Under the pieces are notes generated by a model. The model saw only the letters and a list, made by a program, of their open reading frames with translations. It made no database searches and was not told the origin of the DNA. A stretch of 64,000 bases of DNA from an uncultured Pelagibacteraceae bacterium (GTDB lineage Bacteria; Pseudomonadota; Alphaproteobacteria; Pelagibacterales; Pelagibacteraceae). Where the stretch lies: the NCBI GenBank assembly GCA_902543485.1, contig CACBYP010000003.1, positions 91,549-155,548 on the forward strand. The letters are read 5' to 3'. Positions 19,860 through 28,639 of the stretch are shown here, one piece after another (the stretch's first letter is position 1; every line of letters starts with the position of its first letter). Position numbers and translations under genes: made by a program.

Positions 19860-21217
19860 TTTTTTATATTTATAATTTGGAAAATCATAATACAAATAAT
19901 AAGTGCAAATCCACCATTAAAATAGCCAGCTCCCCTAATTAATTGTGTTAATATTATAGGTAAATAAAAAAGTTTATTTCCTATACTGATTTTAGTATTA
20001 AATAAGTAATTTATTAAATAAAAGAAAAAAACAATACTAAAAACTCCAAACTCAACAATTATTTTAAAAAGATTATTACTTCCATCTTTTATATTATACT
20101 CGCCTACTCTTTTATTAATTGGTGGATACATTTTATTATAAAATTCAAAGGCATCACTATATCGATTTAAACCCCATCCAAATGGCCTATCTTTTATAGA
20201 AATTAAGGTTATTCTTAAGTTATTTAAATAAATTGATGAAGATAAAAATGTATCAAGCTCAAGCTTAGCTTTAATTATATTGTAAATCCTTATGTAATTT
20301 TTTTTAATGTATGGAATCTCATTTTGATTTTTAATTTCTTTATTATATTTATTTATATCAAAATCTTTATTATCATACTCAAGAACAAAAATTCTATATT
20401 TACATTCATCACTGTTGATAAAACTTAATGAAAACACAATTAATAGTGTTGCAAATAAAATTTGCGTTTTTTTTTTGATTTTATCGAAATTAAATAAATT
20501 AATTATAATTATACTTAAAATTACACCTACAATTAGTGTCGTTGAGCTTTTAATAAAACAAACGATAGCAAAAATTAGAATTAATAATTTTACAATATTT
20601 GAAATTTTTTTTTCACTGACAATATAAATACCATAAGCCAAAACTCCAGGTGCAACCATCCCTAAGTGTGAGTTTTCTTTAAATAAAAGTTCTGAGAAAG
20701 ATACTTTATAAGGAGATGAACTAACTCTACCAAGATCCACACTCGAGTGAGTAAAAAAACTAAATACATCAGGTATCCCACCGCAAAAAAATGGTGCATC
20801 AGGTAATTTTAATAAAATACCTATTGAAGATGATATTAAAAATAGGAATAGGAATAATATTAAAGATTTTTCTAAAATTTCTGAGAAATTATTATTAAAA
20901 TAGACAGAAACTAAAATAATAAATGAAAAAAAAATGTAAGAAAATAAAATATTGTAATCTAATTTTGCATTGTCATAAAATAAATTTATAAACAAATGTA
21001 AAAATAAAAATAAAATTATAAATGAGGATAATTTTAAAGAGCTATAATTACTATTTTTTAAATCTTTAATTAATTTGTAAATAAGGGGTATAAATATTAT
21101 TAGAATTAAAAATCTTGCTTGAAATAACTCAAATTTAACATCCCATAAATATACAAAGCTTATAAAGCCAATGTATAAAAATAAATAATCACTATTATTT
21201 TTTGTTTTTTCTAACAT
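19856..21217 (-). CDS. O-antigen polymerase/ligase-like membrane protein
   Basis: Polytopic; DRPFGWGLNRYSDAF loop typical of Wzy/WaaL-type proteins. Confidence 0.6.
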   Translation of the reverse strand: MLEKTKNNSDYLFLYIGFISFVYLWDVKFELFQARFLILIIFIPLIYKLIKDLKNSNYSSLKLSSFIILFLFLHLFINLFYDNAKLDYNILFSYIFFSFIILVSVYFNNNFSEILEKSLILFLFLFLISSSIGILLKLPDAPFFCGGIPDVFSFFTHSSVDLGRVSSSPYKVSFSELLFKENSHLGMVAPGVLAYGIYIVSEKKISNIVKLLILIFAIVCFIKSSTTLIVGVILSIIIINLFNFDKIKKKTQILFATLLIVFSLSFINSDECKYRIFVLEYDNKDFDINKYNKEIKNQNEIPYIKKNYIRIYNIIKAKLELDTFLSSSIYLNNLRITLISIKDRPFGWGLNRYSDAFEFYNKMYPPINKRVGEYNIKDGSNNLFKIIVEFGVFSIVFFFYLINYLFNTKISIGNKLFYLPIILTQLIRGAGYFNGGFALIICIMIFQIINIKK

Positions 21218-22757
21218 TTATATCTAGATTTTTGTCAACAAAATAAAAAATTAATGGATAAAAAGTTACAATATTAAGCCAATTGTTAAAGAAATTTCCA
21301 GAAGTCGAAAATGGAAATAATATTGAAAAATAGAATGATAAAAAAATTATTTCTCTTGGATTATTGTATTTATTCATAAATATTAAAGCAAGATTTTTTA
21401 AAATTTTAAAAGAGATGAATATAAATAAGCCAAATATAAATAGAAACCCAATATAACCAATTTCAGATAAAAGTTGTAAATAAAAATTGTGAGGGTGTGT
21501 CGAGCAACCGCTTATTTTTCTTTTAGAGTAAACTGGAATATTAAATATAGATGGGTCTAAATTTGCTATTCTATTACCATTCCAAAATAAATCTTTTTCT
21601 AGATCTAATTTCAAAACTTTTCCAGCTTTATCAGAATAATATTTTAATATTCTTGAAGAATTTTCAAATTTATAATTAAAAATTAAATCACCGTGCTTTA
21701 TTACATCGCCTTCTTTAATATATTGCTTCGTAATTTTAAGTGGTTTGTTATTTTTTTTCCATCCTAAATCAATCAACAATTCAGAATTATTAATTATTTT
21801 AAAGTTTGGACTGTATGAAATATATTCTGACTTATCACAGAAATATCTAAATGATTTTGGTCCTAATCCAAGAAATTTATTTGAATTTGAAATTTTTAAA
21901 GCTGTCTCAAAAAGTGGCATGTAATAGGGTAATATTATTTTATCTTTAGAGATTAGTTGTTTTGCAGTCTGAATAAAATATCGATCTAATATTGTGGGAT
22001 TTATCAACTGTATAATTCCTAACATTAAAATAAAAGAAAATGCTAAAGATGCTTTTGTGATTAATTCAATTTTAATTAAAACTAAAAATATAGAAAGAAA
22101 TATTAATAAAAGAAAAAAAGACGACCTTTCTCCAGTCAAAAATATCAATATAATTGTTAAAATAAGACATATACAATTAGTAATAAAAAAAAGTTTTTCT
22201 TTTTTATATATGTAAGAAAAATATAGTATTACAGGTGTCATTTTAAAAAGAAAACTTCCTAAAACAAGGTCATCACCAAAAAATCCTGAAATTCTATCTG
22301 GTCTAAGTTTTTGATAACCTATTAAATTTTCTCCAAAAATAAATTGTACGTATCCATCAAATAAAACAGTAAATATTGTAGCTATGAATACAAAATATAT
22401 AAAAATTAATTTATCATAATTTTTGTTTAATATATCTGAAGATGCATAGACAAATATAAAAAACCTGAAATAAAATAAAACATTAATCCAAACTTCATTA
22501 TAAATGTCAGAAAAAATAAAAGTATTAATTAGTAGATAAAGATAGAATATAAAAAAAAAAATAAAAAGATTTTCTTTTAATAAAAAAAATTTTTTTCTAT
22601 AAATAATATTGAAAATATATTGTAATCCAATTATAGATATAAATAAATCAGCTAAAAGTGGGCCAGCAACAATTGCAGCTGGTACTAATGAAATTATAAA
22701 AATTAAAAAACTGTTGTAATTAAAAAATAGACCCTTTGAAATTAATTTTTTTACCAT
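21195..22757 (-). CDS. O-antigen ligase family protein with a biotinyl/lipoyl-like insertion in its large loop
   Basis: Polytopic; KFLGLGPKSFRYFC...CSTHPHNFYLQLLSEIGYIGFL (WaaL signature); inserted ITKQYIKEGDVIKHGDLIFNYKF...KAGKVLKL. Confidence 0.78.
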   Translation of the reverse strand: MVKKLISKGLFFNYNSFLIFIISLVPAAIVAGPLLADLFISIIGLQYIFNIIYRKKFFLLKENLFIFFFIFYLYLLINTFIFSDIYNEVWINVLFYFRFFIFVYASSDILNKNYDKLIFIYFVFIATIFTVLFDGYVQFIFGENLIGYQKLRPDRISGFFGDDLVLGSFLFKMTPVILYFSYIYKKEKLFFITNCICLILTIILIFLTGERSSFFLLLIFLSIFLVLIKIELITKASLAFSFILMLGIIQLINPTILDRYFIQTAKQLISKDKIILPYYMPLFETALKISNSNKFLGLGPKSFRYFCDKSEYISYSPNFKIINNSELLIDLGWKKNNKPLKITKQYIKEGDVIKHGDLIFNYKFENSSRILKYYSDKAGKVLKLDLEKDLFWNGNRIANLDPSIFNIPVYSKRKISGCSTHPHNFYLQLLSEIGYIGFLFIFGLFIFISFKILKNLALIFMNKYNNPREIIFLSFYFSILFPFSTSGNFFNNWLNIVTFYPLIFYFVDKNLDINVRKNKK

Positions 22758-23496
22758 CGTAAAATTGTTTAACTCTATTTCTACATTTTAAAAAGAAAAA
22801 TCTTAAAATTTTAAAAATATTCAAATGAATATTTAGGAATTGTAGAATTCTAATATTTTGAATAAATATTTTATAAATACTTCTATTAGATATTCCTCCA
22901 ATTCGCATACTTACCAAAATTTTGTCTAAATAAACAAAATTTATATTTTTTTTCTCTAAAAATCTGTACATCAACTCTATATCTGCTGGATTGCCAATTG
23001 ACTGTTTATATAAACCATATTTTTCATAAATTTTTTTTTTAACAACAAAACTTGGATGTGGCGGTGACCATCCATTATGAAAAAAACCTTTTTCATAAGT
23101 ATTGCTAATCCATAATCTTAAGGGTTTATATTTTTTATCAACATAAATAAGATTTCCATAAAGAATATCTACATTATTAAGTGAAAAGCTTTGACAAATT
23201 TTGTGCAATACATCATTTGTATAAAAATAATCGTCAGAGTTTAATATTAATATATACTTTCCTCTTGCTAGATTTATACCTTTATTAATTGCATCATATA
23301 TTCCATTATCTGCTTCTGATAATATTTTTATTTTGTCATTACCAAATTCTTTAATAATTTTTAATGTTTTATCTGTAGATTTTTTATCAATAATAATTTG
23401 TTCATAATCGTGAAAATTTTGAGATTGTATAGAAAGAATATTTTTTTTTATTGTTTCTTCACTATTAAATGTAGGTGTTATTATAGATATTCTCAA
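22720..23496 (-). CDS. Glycosyltransferase family 2
   Basis: MRISIITPTFNSEETIKKNILSIQSQ...NDGIYDAINKGINLARGKYILILNSDDYFY. Confidence 0.93.
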   Translation of the reverse strand: MRISIITPTFNSEETIKKNILSIQSQNFHDYEQIIIDKKSTDKTLKIIKEFGNDKIKILSEADNGIYDAINKGINLARGKYILILNSDDYFYTNDVLHKICQSFSLNNVDILYGNLIYVDKKYKPLRLWISNTYEKGFFHNGWSPPHPSFVVKKKIYEKYGLYKQSIGNPADIELMYRFLEKKNINFVYLDKILVSMRIGGISNRSIYKIFIQNIRILQFLNIHLNIFKILRFFFLKCRNRVKQFYDGKKINFKGSIF

Positions 23497-23533
23497 ATTT
23501 TTTCTCCATTAAGGTTTTCAATATAACTTACAA

Positions 23534-24124
23534 CTATAAATTATTTGTCCAAATATTAGCACAAATCATGTCTGTCATAACTGCATTTGGAAAATATTTA
23601 TTTTTTTTGAAAAAATTAATATAATTTTTTATATCTTTTTTTCTATTCCATCTCTCTGGACTTACTAAACAAGTTTTATATTTTTTGAGATATACTAAGT
23701 TTTTATTGTTTAACGGTAATTTATTAACAGTATCTATCCATACCCATTTTACAAATCTCCTTAAATTATTTGTCAATTCCAGTGGTTCAAATTCAGAAAA
23801 TCTTGATGATAAATTGTTTTTTAAATTACCTTTTGAGGTAAATATAAAAGGGTGCTCAACATCTAATAAAAAAAATGATTTAACTTTGTATTTTTTAGCC
23901 ATTGTAATAACATCTTTTTCTATACCCGCCTCTTTAATGTTAAAAATAATAGTGCCATTTTGATAATTTTTTAAAAAATTAGATAATTTATCTCCGTTTT
24001 TTTTTGGTTCATGATTTAAAATTAGCTCTGAATTAAAGGATCTTACATCAATCTCAACACCAAAATTTTTTGGAATAGATTTTAAAAATTTTATTTTATT
24101 AACTCTATGAATAATTATTTCCAT
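23534..24124 (-). CDS. Glycerophosphodiester phosphodiesterase-like TIM-barrel protein
   Basis: IIHRVN...NFGVEIDVRSFNSELILNHEPKKNGD resembles the GDPD HR/ExD/H pattern. Confidence 0.6.
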   Translation of the reverse strand: MEIIIHRVNKIKFLKSIPKNFGVEIDVRSFNSELILNHEPKKNGDKLSNFLKNYQNGTIIFNIKEAGIEKDVITMAKKYKVKSFFLLDVEHPFIFTSKGNLKNNLSSRFSEFEPLELTNNLRRFVKWVWIDTVNKLPLNNKNLVYLKKYKTCLVSPERWNRKKDIKNYINFFKKNKYFPNAVMTDMICANIWTNNL

Positions 24125-24824
24125 TTATTTTTAATTTCAAAATATATTTTAATGATCTGTATGTTAATTTAATTTTGCCTAGTAAATTTCCTCCACCTTT
24201 TGCTGTTCCCGCAAATCTTTGCCCCCAATTAATTGGAAATTTCTTAATCTTATATTTAAAATGAGTTGATAATACCAGTAAATATAAATCTAAAGAAAAG
24301 TCATAAGGTGGGTTCTTGAACTTTTCTACAAATTTTTTGTTAAAAATTTTTGGTTGAGCATTAATATCTTCTAAATTTGTATCAAATATAAGGTTTACTA
24401 ATTTTGCCATAAAAAAAGTAAATAATCTGTCAAAAATTGTTCGATTTACTCTTTTTCCTTTAACTATAACTTTTTCATAGAGAAGCTCGTGTTTATATTT
24501 TAAAATTGCTTTTAAGACATCATTTGGATTTATTTGTAAATCTGCATGAAACCATGCAATTATTTTACCTGAGGAAATTTTTATCCCCATCAATATTCCG
24601 TGACCATATCCAAGATTTTTATTTAAGTTTTTTAATTTAAACTTTTTATTCTTAAAAATTGGATGGTTCCTTATGACCTTTATTGTATCATCGGTTGAAC
24701 CATTATTAACTAATATAACTTCAACTTTAGAGTTTTGTTTAATTATTTTTAATAGTTTATTACATAAAATTTTGAGATTTTTTGCCTCATTAAAACTAGG
24801 TACTACCAAACTTATCAAATTCAT
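24105..24824 (-). CDS. Glycosyltransferase family 2
   Basis: LVVPSFNEAKNLKILCNKLL...LVNNGSTDDTIKVI...GYGHGILMGIKIS...FHADLQINP. Confidence 0.92.
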   Translation of the reverse strand: MNLISLVVPSFNEAKNLKILCNKLLKIIKQNSKVEVILVNNGSTDDTIKVIRNHPIFKNKKFKLKNLNKNLGYGHGILMGIKISSGKIIAWFHADLQINPNDVLKAILKYKHELLYEKVIVKGKRVNRTIFDRLFTFFMAKLVNLIFDTNLEDINAQPKIFNKKFVEKFKNPPYDFSLDLYLLVLSTHFKYKIKKFPINWGQRFAGTAKGGGNLLGKIKLTYRSLKYILKLKINGNNYS

Positions 24825-25564
24825 AAAGTATTAAAATTGTTAAGTTCTTTTGGAGTTCCCCAACTAATATATTTTTTTACTTTGATATAGCTAACTTTCA
24901 TTTTTAGTTTTAATGCAATTTCAACACAAGTGTCTAAATAAAATTCATTATTAACCATAAGTCTTGATTTAAATAAATTATTTAATAATTTTTTAAATAT
25001 TTCGATATTTTTAAAAGCGAATATTCCTATTATAATCCAATCTTTTTCTGGTTTATTACTTACTTTAGATTTGCATGAACTTTTTAATATCTTTTCATTT
25101 TTTAATTTTATCCATCCAAAATTATTAAAATTATCAATATTAAATTTATTTGGTTTATTAACAAAAACTACAAAGTCATTTTTATGAAGTTTTTTTTCTA
25201 AAATTTTTTTATTGTATTCTATATACAGATCACAAGATGTAATAATTATATTCGAAAAAGGGTTTATGTATTTTTTTGCTTTGGAAACAGTTCTTGCTTG
25301 ACCATCTGTTTTATTTTTTAAAAAAATTATTTTTTTATTTTTAAATTTTTTATTTATTAGTTTTTTGTAATTATTTGCGAATCTATTTTTTCTTACTATA
25401 AAAAACCATTTATTATTCAATCCGTGCGATTCCGCTGCTTTTATAAACATTGGTGTACTCTTAACATTAATTAAAGGTTTCGGTTTTTTAAAACCTTCAA
25501 TTTTAAATCTTTTACCAATTCCAGACATTGGCATAATATAAATATTTTTATTTTTCATTGACAA
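24821..25564 (-). CDS. Sugar-phosphate nucleotidyltransferase (RmlA/MobA-like fold)
   Basis: IYIMPMSGIGKRFKIEGFKKPKPLINV; NIIITSCDLYIEYNK; ISWGTPKELNNF. Confidence 0.82.
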   Translation of the reverse strand: MSMKNKNIYIMPMSGIGKRFKIEGFKKPKPLINVKSTPMFIKAAESHGLNNKWFFIVRKNRFANNYKKLINKKFKNKKIIFLKNKTDGQARTVSKAKKYINPFSNIIITSCDLYIEYNKKILEKKLHKNDFVVFVNKPNKFNIDNFNNFGWIKLKNEKILKSSCKSKVSNKPEKDWIIIGIFAFKNIEIFKKLLNNLFKSRLMVNNEFYLDTCVEIALKLKMKVSYIKVKKYISWGTPKELNNFNTL

Positions 25565-26147
25565 GTTTTGCCTTCTTTAAATAGATATGTCTCCCTTTTG
25601 TATATTTATAAAAATATACGAATCTAAAATTTTCTTTTAATATTTTTTTTGAACTTAAAAACTTTTTAAATAAATTATCAGAAGTTAAAGAATTATTTAC
25701 TGAAGCTATTGTTAAATGCGGTTTCCAATTTTTATTAACAAATGGATAACCGAAAATCCTATAATTTCTATTAAATTCTTTATTTTTGAATTTTAATTTT
25801 TCTAATTTTTTAAATTTCTTAAATTTAAGTAATAATTTATCTTGGATTCTTTGCAATGTTTTATTTTTTTTTACCAAAAGAATAAATGTTATTTTTTTTG
25901 TGATAGGGTCCGATTCAAAATAATATCTTTTTTTTATAATTATCTTTAATTCATTTAATTTTAAATTTTTAATTTTAATTTCATTTTTTAAATTTATTTT
26001 GCTATTAATTTTCAAATTGAAAATAGTCAAATGAGGTAAATGATCGACGTAAGTTTGTTTTCCAAATTTTTTAAAAACTTCACCTTTGTATTTTTTTACT
26101 TCCAGAAAGATTTTTTTGTTAGGTTTTATTAATGCTACTAAGTTCAT
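25548..26147 (-). CDS. 2H phosphoesterase (2'-5' RNA ligase-like)
   Basis: Two HxT motifs: VDHLPHLTIFN and WKPHLTIASVN. Confidence 0.72.
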   Translation of the reverse strand: MNLVALIKPNKKIFLEVKKYKGEVFKKFGKQTYVDHLPHLTIFNLKINSKINLKNEIKIKNLKLNELKIIIKKRYYFESDPITKKITFILLVKKNKTLQRIQDKLLLKFKKFKKLEKLKFKNKEFNRNYRIFGYPFVNKNWKPHLTIASVNNSLTSDNLFKKFLSSKKILKENFRFVYFYKYTKGRHIYLKKAKLVNEK

Positions 26148-27546
26148 TTATTTTGAAATATAATATTTTTTTAAGAGATTTTCTCTCTATATTGGGTATC
26201 AATTTACCATTCAAAATTATAAAATTTAATTCTTTTAAATGGTCAATATTAATTTTATACCAGTCACTCATCTCAATATTGAAAAATTTGCCTATTAAAC
26301 ATCTAAGAAAAACATTATGGGTCACAACTAAATAATTAGTTGAAATATTTTTTTGATCTAATGATATAAGAGTATTTGTAAAATGATTAACTCTACTTAA
26401 AACCATTTTATTGTTTTCACCTGATGGAAATCTGACATCTTTTTTATCATTCCAACCCTTTATTATTGATGGAAATTTATCTTTTAATTGGTTGAAATTT
26501 AATCCATCAGCTTTGCCGTAATTTATCTCTTTTAAATTATTATTTAATTTAATTTTTTTGTTTGATTGAAATAACTTCGCTGTTTGTATAGCTCTCTTTA
26601 AAGGGCTAGAAAATATTCTACCGTATTTTTTGTTAAATTTTTTTTTTGGCCTCAATATTCCTATATCATTTTTACCTAAAAAAGATCCATCATTATTCTT
26701 AGTTTTTGCATGGCGTATAAATGTAACTGAACTTGTATTTTTTTTATAACTTTTTAGCCTTTTATAAAACATATCTAAAAATTTTTTAATAATTCTTAAG
26801 ATTTCTGAATCTTTATTTTTTAATAATCTATGAATCTGCTTTATAAATTTTTTGTCAAAATTTTGGGTAATTAAAAATATTTCCTCATTTTTTTTATTTA
26901 ATTTTACATTTTTTTGTTTGAGGAATTTATAGAAATTATTTACATTTTGACTAAATATATGCTTAGAATAATTTAGTATATTTAACTTATCTAAATTTTT
27001 ATAATAGGACTTTATTTGATAGTTATTTTTTTTGAAAATGTAACTATAAATTGATATTTGATGACTTTTTAAATCTTTATAATATTTGTTTATTGCTCTT
27101 CTTGAGTAAAAAAAATCAATCAGTTGTAAATTATTGACATTATAAATATCTTTTAATTTTAAACCAATTGATATGTTTTTTCTTTCCCAATCAAAACAAG
27201 TAAATGGACTCTTAATTACATGTTCTACATGTCCTTTAATATCATAAATCATCAAATGGACAGTAAAATAAACATTTTTATTATATTTTAATGGGCCAAA
27301 CGTATCGTTAATTTTAACTTTTTTTTTTGTATTAAAATTATGTTTTTTTACTATTAATTTACATTTACTATATATTTCTTTGGATATTTTTTTTGAAATA
27401 ATTACTAAATCTAAATCTCCTATGTCATTTAATTTTTTATTTTGGGCAAATGAACCTACAATGTTGGCTGAAATTACTCCATCTATTGCATAAATTTTAT
27501 TTAATAAATTTACAATATTTTTTTTGTTTTTTTTAATATTATCCAA
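26119..27546 (-). CDS. Fusion: N-terminal Pol-beta-type nucleotidyltransferase + C-terminal histidine phosphatase (phosphoglycerate mutase-like)
   Basis: N-term GSFAQNKKLNDIGDLDLVII; C-term SSVTFIRHAKTKNNDGSFLG...FSSPLKRAIQTAKLF...NYLVVTHNVFLRCL. Confidence 0.8.
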   Translation of the reverse strand: MDNIKKNKKNIVNLLNKIYAIDGVISANIVGSFAQNKKLNDIGDLDLVIISKKISKEIYSKCKLIVKKHNFNTKKKVKINDTFGPLKYNKNVYFTVHLMIYDIKGHVEHVIKSPFTCFDWERKNISIGLKLKDIYNVNNLQLIDFFYSRRAINKYYKDLKSHQISIYSYIFKKNNYQIKSYYKNLDKLNILNYSKHIFSQNVNNFYKFLKQKNVKLNKKNEEIFLITQNFDKKFIKQIHRLLKNKDSEILRIIKKFLDMFYKRLKSYKKNTSSVTFIRHAKTKNNDGSFLGKNDIGILRPKKKFNKKYGRIFSSPLKRAIQTAKLFQSNKKIKLNNNLKEINYGKADGLNFNQLKDKFPSIIKGWNDKKDVRFPSGENNKMVLSRVNHFTNTLISLDQKNISTNYLVVTHNVFLRCLIGKFFNIEMSDWYKINIDHLKELNFIILNGKLIPNIERKSLKKILYFKINELSSINKT

Positions 27547-28639
27547 TTTCGTACCTTGAAACTGTTTGAAGTTTCATAATTTCTATTATAGGTTTTTCAC
27601 TTCGTAGTACAGCTGCACCAGAAACTATTTTTTCACAATTAATTTTTTTTATGATTTTCGAGTTTACACCTCCATCAACCAATATTTTCATTTTTTTTCT
27701 GCTTCTATTCTTGTCAATTCTTTTAATTAAATCGAGGGCTCTAATATTGAATTTTTGACCTGAATATCCTGGGTTATCAATAGACAAAATCATAATTTCT
27801 TTAAAATTATTTAATATATGATCTAGATTTTGGTATTTATATTTTGCTGTTAATACAACTCCTGGAAGAACGTTATGTTTTAAAATATAATCTCTGAGGT
27901 CATTTAAATTCTCGTCTATTTCATAATGTATATAAATAATTTTAGAAAATTTTATAACTTTATCTATTATATACATAGGTGTTTTTGACATAATATGAGT
28001 ATGTATTTCTTTCTTAGGCCAATAAGAATTAATTTGCTCTAACTTTGAAAAATCTATGAGGTCAGCACTTTCTCTCATTGTTCTGTCAACAACATCAACA
28101 TGAATAAAATCAGGATATTCTCCTATTTTACTTTTTATTTTATCTAACTCCTCATGTCCATTTGCGTATATAGCTACTCCTACGCTAATTATTTTTTTAA
28201 ACGTAAATGCTAAGTGAAAAAAATATCCAATTATAAAAAATGTTCCTGAAAAAAAAAGTCTTTGTAAATTGTAATCAAATTGTTCAATAATTATATAATT
28301 TTTTAGTACTTTTTGAATTGAAAAAGAGAACAACGAAATAATAAAAAAATAAACTAATGATCTTCTGAGATATATTTTAGGGACTGCAAAATTAAACCTT
28401 ATGTTGAAATAAAAAGCAAAAAATATTCCTAATATTAATGGTAGGTATGTATATATTGTTTCATATGCATTGAAATTTATTAGCATTTTTCTTGTTATAA
28501 GCTCAAGTAAAATTGATAAAAAACCAATTAAAATATAGATTATTAAAAACTTTTTTTGATATAAAAAAAAATAAAATTTTTTCATCAGTTTTTTTTTAAT
28601 TTTGGCCGTAATATTTTTTTTTACTATGTTTTCTATCAA
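27539..28639 (-). CDS. Fusion: N-terminal GtrA-like 4-TM domain + C-terminal ribulose-phosphate 3-epimerase-like domain
   Basis: N-term FLIIYILIGFLSILLELITRKML...LILGIFFAFYFNIRFNF; C-term FIHVDVVDRTMRE, SIDNPGYSGQKFN, KILVDGGVN, IVSGAAVL. Confidence 0.83.
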   Translation of the reverse strand: MIENIVKKNITAKIKKKLMKKFYFFLYQKKFLIIYILIGFLSILLELITRKMLINFNAYETIYTYLPLILGIFFAFYFNIRFNFAVPKIYLRRSLVYFFIISLFSFSIQKVLKNYIIIEQFDYNLQRLFFSGTFFIIGYFFHLAFTFKKIISVGVAIYANGHEELDKIKSKIGEYPDFIHVDVVDRTMRESADLIDFSKLEQINSYWPKKEIHTHIMSKTPMYIIDKVIKFSKIIYIHYEIDENLNDLRDYILKHNVLPGVVLTAKYKYQNLDHILNNFKEIMILSIDNPGYSGQKFNIRALDLIKRIDKNRSRKKMKILVDGGVNSKIIKKINCEKIVSGAAVLRSEKPIIEIMKLQTVSRYEIG

